A stretch of DNA of 64,000 nucleotides, from contig NZ_JAIOKB010000009.1 in NCBI RefSeq assembly GCF_019898765.1, positions 101,820 to 165,819 of the forward strand. Reading direction: 5' to 3'. Shown piece after piece: positions 25,171 through 34,000 of the stretch. The notes beneath the pieces were generated by a model that saw nothing but the letters and a program-made list of their open reading frames with translations, was not told the DNA's origin and made no database searches. The position numbers were made by a program, and so were the translations under genes. Numbering within the stretch: the stretch's first letter is position 1; every line of letters begins with the position of its first letter. This stretch comes from Sphingomonas yunnanensis. GTDB taxonomy: Bacteria; Pseudomonadota; Alphaproteobacteria; Sphingomonadales; Sphingomonadaceae.

Positions 25171-25680
25171 CTAAAGATGCAGAACACTAAACAGCTCGTT
25201 TTGTCCGGCGTCTAACTCGAAGACCTCTACGAAGCCGCTTAATGAACGAGATTCTATCAGGCCACCCTGGCCATTGACTATGCTAATTATCGTTGTATCA
25301 GCTCCGCCATCGCCTTCAATTCCAACAACTACGACAGCATGGTTGATTGATCCCGAGTTGTTGCCGTCTATTATTGTAATTAGAGGACCATGGCTGCGTA
25401 GGAGTTGGTTCCACCCACCTGCGTCAAGGCATTGCTGTGGCTCACGCACAAACCCTCCACGACTCGCCCATAAAGCCAGATCAGCATAGCCGAGCGCGGA
25501 TCCCGTACCGTACTTAGCAATAAATTCCGGGCCCAGCCTGTCCGCGGCTTCCGCCAAGCGGACGGGCCCAGTCGATTTCCAAGAAAACATCACTGCTGAA
25601 GCGGCCAGCCAACAGAGACTCGCCCTGCCTTGATCAAAGGCAATGATGGGGCCCGGCACTCTATAAAGATAAGCGGGCAT
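25171..25680 (-). CDS. Papain-like cysteine protease
   Basis: The 169-aa protein starts at the ATG at 25680, which follows AAGGAGA. It has the catalytic set of a compact papain-fold peptidase: Gln in FDQGRASLCW with the nucleophile Cys23, His114 in GSINHAVVVVGIEG, and Asn136 in ISIVNGQGG. The W-L-A-A-S after the cysteine and the H-A-V-V-V-V-G strand are typical of the AvrRpt2/C39-like group. There is no signal peptide, so it acts in the cytoplasm. Between a pore-former and a pYEATS membrane protein, it is a good candidate activator by cleavage, but this is inferred. Confidence 0.8.
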   Translation of the reverse strand: MPAYLYRVPGPIIAFDQGRASLCWLAASAVMFSWKSTGPVRLAEAADRLGPEFIAKYGTGSALGYADLALWASRGGFVREPQQCLDAGGWNQLLRSHGPLITIIDGNNSGSINHAVVVVGIEGDGGADTTIISIVNGQGGLIESRSLSGFVEVFELDAGQNELFSVLHL

Positions 25681-25893
25681 GCAAACTCTCCTTAGTAGGA
25701 ACAACGAAGATCCGCTACGTTTGCTAAAACGACTTCTTCAGCCCGAAAAAACGAGCGACCGCAGGGATAGATCCGGTTATAAGAACAGGATTGAGGGCTC
25801 TTTGTTCGGATGCTCTTTAAGAATAAGCGATTTTGGAGCGCCTTTTACCGATCGCAGCTTCAGAGGCCTCATTGTCTTTTATATAAAACCATG
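25681..25893. other. A+T-rich spacer between pore-former and protease genes
   Basis: About 213 bp without a gene, distinctly richer in A and T than its surroundings. A separate promoter for the protease gene could lie here. Confidence 0.35.
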
Positions 25894-27168
25894 TCAGGTT
25901 TTCACTAGGTATATCATCAAGACGAAAGGCGGGGCGTGATCGGCCTCCTCAATCTGTAGCTGGTAGACTGTATCCCGGCGAGCAAACGGCTGGTCTCCAC
26001 CACCCGCTCGCAGTTGAGCCCCTTCGGGAGCCTGCGTCCATCCCTTGTGGCTGTGCGATGTCGCGCCGCCATGCGCTCCTATAGCGGTGAAATCGATTGT
26101 TCCTCGAATGAAGCGATCCGAAAGATTTGGCGTGCCGTTGCTTCCGTCCGCTAAAGCCCATCCATCAGGTATCAGGAGGCGCCGAACGCCGTCTTCGTCG
26201 ACAATTGCCTCGGGGGGCGGGAACCATGCAATTACCGTTCCGCTTGGGACACCGTAGGGCGCAAGCAACGTAGCTTGTTGACTTGGGGCTAGGCTGTCTC
26301 GGGACGCTGGATGCTCAATAAGGCTAGCATAATAGCTGCGAACCAACGCCCGGACCGGGCCCCGCTTCAGAACAATCTCTCCTTCTCGTAGAGCGCGAAG
26401 CAAGCTCATAACCTCGTCATATGTCGTCGTGAGCAGTGGCCGATCGGGGATTACATCCCCGCACATGAGCTCACTTCTTATCGACGTTCTTTCAGACCTT
26501 AGGATTTCCTCGTGTTCAGCACTAATGCTTGCTGCGCCACCTCCTCCAGTGAAGCTCGCCTTGAAGGCCGCCGAGAATTTCATCCTGGCGGTCTCATCAA
26601 GCGACTGATACTCTCCGGAAATCGCCAGGCGGTATCCAAGCTCTACGGCAGACACATAGTGCGAACCAAATTGCTGCACGAAGTTATCCTGCCTAGCCAG
26701 GCGATCAGGAATTTTGTCAATCTTCTCGAGCTCTGAAAGCTCGAGCCCTTTCCAATGCAGATCCTTTTCGGGCAGACCAGGTCCGGTCACCGTGCTACTG
26801 ATAACAGCCAGCACAATCTTTCCTTGCTCTACCTTTTCCTTCGTTTGACTATAAGCGGCACTCGCACTAGCAAAGCCATAGCTTAAGCGCATGTTTACTC
26901 GAAGGGCATCGGCCATCGAGCGATAATCTTTAGTTTCAATAAAGGATGTTGAGGACTTCAGTATATCAACGTTACCTATTAGCTCTCCTTCGAGATTCAG
27001 AGAATTTTGCGCCGCCTCGTCGTAAAATGGGTCTAGCTGCGAGGGAACTGCGTCTAAAGGATCGCTGCAGTCAAGCCCGCCGCCTGGGTGTATAGACTTT
27101 ATTATATTATCACTGGTTAAAGATATGGCATGAAAGGGCTTGCGTATATTGTACTGATTGTACCCCAT
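25894..27168 (-). CDS. MACPF pore-forming protein with C-terminal tail-collar-like domain
   Basis: The protein is 424 aa from the ATG at 27168, preceded by GGGGAGGTGAGG. Near residues 167-180 it has FVQQFGSHYVSAVELGYRLA, which matches the MACPF signature (G-[ST]-H-[YF] then a glycine 6-7 residues later). The preceding DYRSMADALRVNMRLSYGFA and SASAAYSQTKEK helix and the AAFKASFTGGGGAASISAEH stretch fit the two helical clusters that become membrane hairpins. Residues about 308-424 form a second domain: GVPSGTVIAWFPP, IPDGWALADGSNGTPNLSDR and DHAPPFVLMIYLVKT, the pattern of phage tail-collar proteins. There is no signal peptide, so it would act inside the cell or leave on lysis. It is first of three genes with a protease and a pYEATS protein. 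Confidence 0.75.
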   Translation of the reverse strand: MGYNQYNIRKPFHAISLTSDNIIKSIHPGGGLDCSDPLDAVPSQLDPFYDEAAQNSLNLEGELIGNVDILKSSTSFIETKDYRSMADALRVNMRLSYGFASASAAYSQTKEKVEQGKIVLAVISSTVTGPGLPEKDLHWKGLELSELEKIDKIPDRLARQDNFVQQFGSHYVSAVELGYRLAISGEYQSLDETARMKFSAAFKASFTGGGGAASISAEHEEILRSERTSIRSELMCGDVIPDRPLLTTTYDEVMSLLRALREGEIVLKRGPVRALVRSYYASLIEHPASRDSLAPSQQATLLAPYGVPSGTVIAWFPPPEAIVDEDGVRRLLIPDGWALADGSNGTPNLSDRFIRGTIDFTAIGAHGGATSHSHKGWTQAPEGAQLRAGGGDQPFARRDTVYQLQIEEADHAPPFVLMIYLVKT

Positions 27169-27199
27169 CCTCACCTCCCCGAGAACATTTCAGCGATAC

Positions 27200-27742
27200 T
27201 TAATGCATCCTGCACATTAGCGCTTGAGTTCGGCGGCTCTTGTGAATGGGCCAAAGTTGCCGTTGTGCTAGGGTGAAAACCAAGAAGTCCGCCCACTGCG
27301 CGTCGCCGACCACCGCTGCCGTCTCAGGATCGACGAAGAGTCTCTTCTCGGCGCGAGCACGATCGACGACGTAGAGTCTGGGAACACTGGCGCCGCTCGG
27401 TCGAAATACCACGATTGTGGCGGTGCCCGCACGGTGGATCCGCAAGGCGATCGGCAGTTCGCCGGTCAGCACGCCGATGCGACGCAGCAGAGCGTCGTGT
27501 CCGGGCATTTCATCGAGCGCGCGCCGGCGTGTGCGCGCTGGGTGCGCATCCAAGGATCCCAGTCCGAACCCCTTCCAGTCCTCCATCCATCGATGGGGAT
27601 CGCGCAGCGTGTAACCCAAGCGCGTGTCTACGGCGTCCACTCGCTTCGCTGCAGGTGGCTTAGCCGCCTGCCCGGACGCACCATGCGAGAGTCGCGGCAG
27701 TGCCGTCACGGACGCTGACATGAGGAAATCACCACGATCCAT
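27200..27742 (-). pseudogene. Prolyl oligopeptidase (S9) N-terminal remnant
   Basis: The frame starts MDRGDFLMSASVTALPRLSH, like a Tat-type leader, and has the S9 N-terminal signature DTRLGYTLRDPHRWMEDWKG followed by propeller-like strands (ALRIHRAGTATIVVFRPSGA, LYVVDRARAEKRLFVDPETA). Intact family members exceed 650 residues; here homology stops near 27270 and the frame ends after unrelated residues at 27200. No catalytic hydrolase domain remains. It borders the MACPF operon and marks its insertion or a deletion. Confidence 0.65.
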
Positions 27743-28318
27743 ATGCAGCCCCCGCTACATGTCGACGCGGCTATGACGTCGTGAGCCGACAGCCTACTTC
27801 GAGTTCGACCAATGCTGACACACGGCGTCAGCTTAGTCGATGGACTCGTTACGCCGTAAGCCGAATTGGAAATAATATCATCGCTCATGGGCAACGAGGT
27901 GCGACACCTCTAGCTGCTGTGGCAACGACAAAGCAAGAGTATTAACACGTCTGCCTTTCAAGATAGACTTAGGGCAATCCCAAAACATACCAACGGAGAA
28001 CCGCCATTAGGTCTTTGCGGCTCCTTCCTCGCTTGGTGCGTGACCCACAATGCGACATACACTGCGGCTTGACCGCGGCCCTAAACCGGACGTGGGTTCA
28101 GCTTCTGCAAGGCGACTAGGAGTGGGCCATTAGCTGACTGGCCGCCTGGGGCATCGAGACGCGAAAATTAGATGATGATTACGATTGTCCGGCGTCGGTA
28201 ACGAAATCCGGCGCCGTGACCGACATTGCCGGAACGCACCGATCGGGATGGTAATTCGTGTTGACGCGCGACACACCGGCGCCGACGGTTGGTCGAAGGT
28301 CGCAGGGGGCGCGGAGGG
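27743..28318. other. Gene-less stretch
   Basis: No coding frame is convincing. The last 60 bases lead to the OLD-type gene with GCAGGGGGC and GGAGGG purine runs. A promoter for that gene is expected here. Confidence 0.35.
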
Positions 28319-30076
28319 ATGATTGAGAGCGTCAAGCTCACCCGTTTCAAACGGTTCACAAATTCTTCGTTCGCATTGCACCCAGACGGGATCTCATTCC
28401 TCGCAGGGGGCAATAACTCCGGCAAGTCCACACTGCTGCAGGCGATTGCCGTTTGGGAGTTTTGTCGCCTCGTGCTTGAGAACGAGCGCGGCCGCGAGAG
28501 CCTCAACGCCGGGTACGGCGGACAGGGTCTGGGCCTCTCGGACGACGAGTTCTCGCCAATCGCGGTCGCCAGCCTCAAGCACCTGTGGAACAACTTAAAG
28601 AGCCAGATTCCAGGGCAGGACGGCTACTCGCTCTCCATCGAGTGCGGCTGGAGGAGCGGTGGCGTCGCGAAGCACCTGCGCTTGTCGCTCGCGCTCACAA
28701 ATGACCGCCTATTCTTAAAAGCGGCGGATTCGAACCTAGCGGACGACGACACCCTGCCGGCAGTCGCCTACCTGCCGCCATTTGCCGGCATCGCGCAACG
28801 CGAGAACAAGATGTCGGGCGCCGAGCGGCGCGGACTGATCGGCCGAGGCCTCGCCGGTGGCGTCATCCGAAACCTGTTGCTCGACATGAACGAGGCCAAC
28901 CTCGCGGCCCGCGCTCGGCTCAAGGAAGGCCGCACCAAGATCAAGTCTTCCGACCTGAGGCGGCTGCGCGAGGAGGATCCGTGGGAGATTCTCCAGGCAA
29001 CGATGGGCCGCATCTTCGGCATGCAGCTCACCGTCGAACCCTTTAACGACCTGTTCCACAGCTACATCAGGGTCAACTGCGCCAAGGGGAAGCTCGACGG
29101 CACCACCTTCAAGCGCTTTGCCAACTTCAATGCGCGCGACCTCATGGCGGAGGGCAGCGGGTTCCTCCAGTGGCTTAGTGTTTACGCGCTCGCGCTAAGC
29201 CCGAGCACCTGCACCCTGCTCCTCGATGAGCCGGACTCGCACCTGCACCCGTCGCTTCAGGCCCAGCTCATCGAGGCGCTCGACGAGATCGTAGCTGCGT
29301 CCGGCAAACAGGTGCTGCTCGCTACCCACAGCACCGAGATTCTGCGCGCCGCCGAGCACACGCAGATCATGGAGTTTAAAGGCACATCGGCCAAATACCT
29401 CGAGCAGGACGAGCGGAAGGTCAGCCTCTTCATCGGCCTCGGCAGCGAATACGCGCCCAAGCTAGATCCCCTGCGTAAGTCGAAGCGCATGCTGGTCGTG
29501 GAGGCATTGAGCGACGCTAGGATGCTGCAAGCCTGGGCGAAGCAGCTTGGCGTCGAATGGCCGAAGAGGATAGTGGTCTGGCCGTGGACCGGTGGCGCGA
29601 CCGAGCGCAAGCACCTCTTCCTCCAGCTGAAGGCGGAGATACCAGACCTGGTCGCGGTTAGCCTGCGCGACCGCGACGACATGGCGATCGGCCAGATAGA
29701 CAAGGCCACCCTATCTGATCGGTCGCAGAACAACGTCGATCCGAACCTGCACCTCAAAATTTGGCGGCGGCGCCACATTGAGAATTACCTGCTGTGGCCG
29801 CCCGCGATTGCGCGGGCGAGCGGCCGACCCGAGGCCGAGGTCGTCCAATTGATGGCCGACCACGCCCTTGCGGTGCCTGCCGACTTCGCTTCGCAGGAAG
29901 TAGCCGATGCAATGGTCGACGCTCGCGGCAAGGAAATCACTCAAGAGCACGCTAACTCCGTCAAAGCGAAACTCGGTATTCGTCCGATCGACATCGCCAA
30001 GGCCATGCGGGCTGAGGAGATACCCGAAGACGTGCGCTACCTCGTCGAACTGATCCACGATCTCTGCGAACCCTAG
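28319..30076 (+). CDS. OLD-family-like ATPase with Toprim nuclease domain
   Basis: The 585-aa protein from the ATG at 28319 has an ABC-type ATPase: MIESVKLTRFKRFTNSSFAL, Walker A AGGNNSGKSTLLQAI, a signature-like AEGSGFLQWLSVYALAL, Walker B TLLLDEPDSHLHPSLQAQL and H-loop VLLATHSTEIL. The C-terminal part has LVVEALSDARMLQAW (Toprim Glu) and VSLRDRDDMA (D-x-D) followed by RRRHIENYLLWPPAI. This layout is that of OLD/AAA_15 proteins such as the GajA-type nucleases that guard against phage. No UvrD-like GajB partner follows; the next gene is an Mth938-like protein. A single-gene defence function is likely but unproven. Confidence 0.84.
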   Translation: MIESVKLTRFKRFTNSSFALHPDGISFLAGGNNSGKSTLLQAIAVWEFCRLVLENERGRESLNAGYGGQGLGLSDDEFSPIAVASLKHLWNNLKSQIPGQDGYSLSIECGWRSGGVAKHLRLSLALTNDRLFLKAADSNLADDDTLPAVAYLPPFAGIAQRENKMSGAERRGLIGRGLAGGVIRNLLLDMNEANLAARARLKEGRTKIKSSDLRRLREEDPWEILQATMGRIFGMQLTVEPFNDLFHSYIRVNCAKGKLDGTTFKRFANFNARDLMAEGSGFLQWLSVYALALSPSTCTLLLDEPDSHLHPSLQAQLIEALDEIVAASGKQVLLATHSTEILRAAEHTQIMEFKGTSAKYLEQDERKVSLFIGLGSEYAPKLDPLRKSKRMLVVEALSDARMLQAWAKQLGVEWPKRIVVWPWTGGATERKHLFLQLKAEIPDLVAVSLRDRDDMAIGQIDKATLSDRSQNNVDPNLHLKIWRRRHIENYLLWPPAIARASGRPEAEVVQLMADHALAVPADFASQEVADAMVDARGKEITQEHANSVKAKLGIRPIDIAKAMRAEEIPEDVRYLVELIHDLCEP

Positions 30077-30430
30077 CTGCAGATGAGCAGAGCTCGATGG
30101 ACAGCACACTTACGCCGGTTTGTCGCTTCGACACGACCATTCCGGTTTTGACCCAAAAGCATTCGCTTAGAGGGCCCTAACCACGCCCAATTACCTGCCC
30201 TTCGTTCACGTGATCCGCAGGCTGAATGTCGATTGCAGCGGCTGTTTGACCCTCGCTCCTCTGAACCACAAGTCGTCAACTGCAGGTTGCGGCGGGCCAC
30301 GCTTCATCGAGCAGTACCTGCCATATCGCGTCTTACCGCGGTCAAGGCGGATCGCTGGACGTGCCTACGCTCTATGATGCTGGTACAAAAGGCAGACCCG
30401 CTCTCATCGCTTCTAGTGTTAAGGGGTGCC
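30077..30430. other. Gene-less stretch
   Basis: A plus-strand frame runs from 30233 into the Mth938-like gene, but its first 66 codons have no homology character and the ribosome binding site AAGGGG just before 30431 sets the true start. Nothing else is seen. Confidence 0.4.
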
Positions 30431-30802
30431 ATGTCTCGTGAACCGTCTCCTAAGGTAAATCGCTTGGCGTGGGGAGTTATAGAGGCCGAGGGGCTTCCTC
30501 CCGCACGCGACCTCAAGCTCTACCCAGGCGGCGGACGCGAATGGGACTGGAGCGAGACCGGCACACGGCATGAACCCGGAATCCAGCCAATCGACGTGAG
30601 AGAGCTCATCGACATCGGCTGTGAGGTCGTGATCCTCAGCAGAGGCATGCACCTGCGACTTCAGACGATGCCTAAGACGCTCGGCCTGCTCGCGGACGTT
30701 GCCATCGCAGTGCACGTCCTTGAGACGCGAGCCGCCGTAGACCTCTACAACACGCTCGCGGGCAACAAGGCGGTCGGCGCGCTCCTGCACTCCACCTGTT
30801 GA
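30431..30802 (+). CDS. Mth938-like (NDUFAF3/DUF498) domain protein
   Basis: The 123-aa protein reads GGGREWDWSETGTRHEPGIQ, then VRELIDIGCEVVILSRGMHL, RLQTMPKTLGLL, VLETRAAVDLYNTLAGNKAV and GALLHSTC, a nearly full match to the Mth938-like fold. In eukaryotes the family helps assemble respiratory complex I; bacterial roles are unclear. AAGGGG lies 6-7 nt before the ATG. It usually sits among core genes, so its place inside a defence-rich island is odd. Confidence 0.87.
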   Translation: MSREPSPKVNRLAWGVIEAEGLPPARDLKLYPGGGREWDWSETGTRHEPGIQPIDVRELIDIGCEVVILSRGMHLRLQTMPKTLGLLADVAIAVHVLETRAAVDLYNTLAGNKAVGALLHSTC

Positions 30803-31020
30803 TTATTAGGCTTAGGCTAGCCGGCCCTAATCGCGGCGTCGCAGCGGCCCGTAGGGCCTCTGCCCCCCCTGCCGAGTGATCACATTCCGGACGTTCAGCC
30901 AGCTCCGACCACTCCCGAGCCTCGAACGTTCGTTAATGTATCTTGGAAGGTGCTCGCGCTGGATCGATATGATCGCGCCCGCGATCCGCCTTTGTTCTCG
31001 TTCAGCGCACTTCAGGTTTG
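30803..31020. other. Convergent intergenic gap
   Basis: The Mth938-like gene and the sacsin-like gene converge here. No gene or clear terminator is seen. Confidence 0.35.
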
Positions 31021-34000
31021 TCACGAAGCAACCGCACTGAGTTTGTGTCGTCGGCGGGTTGCAATCTGTTCGATCCGAATCTCGCATTCGCGCACCAGGG
31101 CAGCCCGATGGCTGAGTGGATCCGCGACGATGTCGAGATGCGCTGTGAGGCGTCCTTGCGCGTCGAATTGTATCTGGTAGATGAAGTAGCGGTCGCGATT
31201 GCGCCGCGCCGAGATATGCTCAGTGCGCGTCAATCGTACCGCACCCGACTTCACCTCGATAAAGCGCAGAATTTTGTCGACATACGCCTCAGGCGCGCCT
31301 TTGAAGGCCGAGCGATCGGCGTCGCTCTCAAAGCTCAGGCAATCGCAGCCATAGCCGCCTTCTCCTTGCAACCGAGAAATGCGAAGGGGAAAGCGGCCTT
31401 GGCTCACTTCGAAGAGCATTGCCCATTCTTCGGCATCGTTCGGCGCGGCGACATCCTGCCGGCCCGAGGCCGCCGCCGGGAAGCCGCCAATCCGTAAACT
31501 CCCGCCGCCGCCGCCTCCGCCCCCCGGGCCGACTCCCGGCTCGAGATCGACTACCGTGACCGCAGTGGCCTTTGGCGGCGGCGCGGGAGGTGCAGTGGGT
31601 GAACTTGGCGGGATCACAGGCGCCGCTTGTTGCGCCGGTGCTGACGTCCCGGCTTGCACCCGGACCGCCGGTACGACGTGCAACGGTGGGGCGGGCGATG
31701 GCGCTAAAGTAGGCAGCGCCAACGGTGCCGGTGGCCTTAATGCCAGAGCCAGGGTGGCCGCGTCCACCGTATAGGGCTTCTCGGCAACCGCGATCTCGGT
31801 TTCGATCGCAGCCAGTAGCGCGTCGATCTCGTCGGAGGTCTGGTTGGCTAGCAGTCGGCGCAACTGCAGCATCCGCAGGCTGTTGTTAGTCGCCAGCAGT
31901 AGCTTTTCGAAATCATCGCCATTCTGCAGCTCGAAAAATTCCGCCAGCCCGTCGCTGATGGCAGTCAGCGCCCGCATGACGATTTCGTCCTCATGCTCTT
32001 GCGGATCGATACGGATCAGCAGGCGATCGCTATCGAGCAGATGTTTGCCTGGCTCGAGTTCCCCGTCATAGACAGCGTCGCCCAGGCTGAATGCCAATAC
32101 CGCTTCCTTGACGATCTCTAGTTTTAACCCGTCCAAGCGCGCGAGCTTGCCGGTGTCAGTGGAATTCGCCAGGCGCAGAGTCTTGATGAACCGCAAGCTG
32201 TCTTGGAGGCGGGTATGGAGATGGCCGGCGATGCCACCTTCTTCCGGCACTACGCGCGTAACCGTTAGGCTAAAGTTCTGCTTGCTTAACGGCCGCACCC
32301 CAAAGCGCGCTGCGATCTCGACCGCACCCCTGCGGGTCGGGAGGTCGAGCAGCGCAAGATGCTCGCGCGCTGCCGCGGGGAAATTATCGCGGTCGAGATA
32401 GAGAACATCCCCGACCTTCTCCCAAGCGATCGCACCACCCTTGCGGGCCTGCACCGTCCCGTTGGCGCGGAAGCGAACCCCCGCGTCGCCGCCACGTGAC
32501 GAATCGAAATCGTCAATCTGCAGGATCTGGCCGTACAACCGCCGGACGACATCGGAGCTTGCCTGACGCTTCTCGAGGCCTGAAAGAAGCCCATAAATTC
32601 GCGGTTCGGCAAGATCCGATAATTTGTCCGGGACCTGTGCATGAATAAGGCCGCGGGCCCAAATGACCTTTGACAATCCGAACTGCGTCTCTTCGGCGGC
32701 GCTGGGTCTAGCCGGAGTTTCGAATAACGTGGCGAGTGGCCCAGGCGAAATCATTGCTTCGCAAGGTGCAGCCTTCTTGCCGTCCGCCACCGTAAGCCAC
32801 GGTTGCGTCGCGATCATGTGCCGGACTAGGTCCGGCAGCTGGCCCGCATAAGGCTTCCAGAACGCCCGGCCCGTTCGCCCGGTGAGCCGGGTCGCGAAAG
32901 GCTTCGAAGTGAGCATGTCAAAACGTGGGTCGTAGGCGAGCCAAGTTAGGATTGCCGCGCTCGGCGCGTTGGCCAGAATCCCTGTCAGCCCAGCGACCGT
33001 GTCGAACTTGGCCAAATAGGTCGATCCCCAAACGAGTTCGGCCTTGGTCAGCACACTTCGGTGATTGCCGTCGGCGACATCGAAAACGTCAGGCAGCGCT
33101 TCGATTAGTAGCGGGCGATACATCGACGGGACCGGCTCCTCGACGCCCTTAGGCCAGCCATGGACCCCGATCCACCGGAAAAACTCGCGGAGCGCCGTTA
33201 CATCCGACGAGAAGGAGTAAGATTCCGGTCCAGCTACGAGGTAGTTTGACTGTGCCTGATAAAGCCCCGAAACAATGAATCCCGTATCGCCGTACGGTGC
33301 CGAGAGATGGACATCACTTGCGTCGCGCCAGGCGCCGTCGGCACTAATTACCTCGGTCACACCCGCCGGAAATACCGCCTCGCGTGCAACGGCGGTCTGG
33401 CGAAGACCGAACAACGCTTCGAGCAGTTCGCGTTTCACAGCATCAGCGCGCTCAGGCTGCTGCCGGATTACCTTGTTGGCCTCGCGCCGCAGCGATGCGA
33501 TTACGCCGGAAGCGCTAAATTCGTTGACCCCGAAACCTTGAAGCTTGTCAAAGCGGTCGCGCATGACGCCGCCCAAACCGACGCTAATCTTGTTCCACAA
33601 CTCGGGATGGAGGAACTTCGCTTTTGCCCACCAAGGGAGGACCGGCGGCGTTCCCGACGCCGGCGGCGGGAACGACGTGTTGTTCTGCGTGAGCGGCTTG
33701 CCTTCGGTGTCCAACAGTAGTGAGCGATCGTGAAGGTCTCCGCTGACGGCCTTGGCGATGCCCACGATCGCGCTGGCACGCTCGTCGATAGTCATTTCAG
33801 CGCCGCGGAGTACCGCGAGCATGTCATCCGGCTTCAGGAGCTCGACCGAAAGGCGCTCGATCACGTCGCGATCCGCCTCACTTCTGCTGCGCGCCAGCGC
33901 AGGGAAGAAGCGCTTCGGCAGATAGGTTGAATAGGCAAAAGGCTCGACCTTGGTTTCTTCCGCGGTCGCAAAAATACCCGCGTTGGTCGGTATTAGTGGG

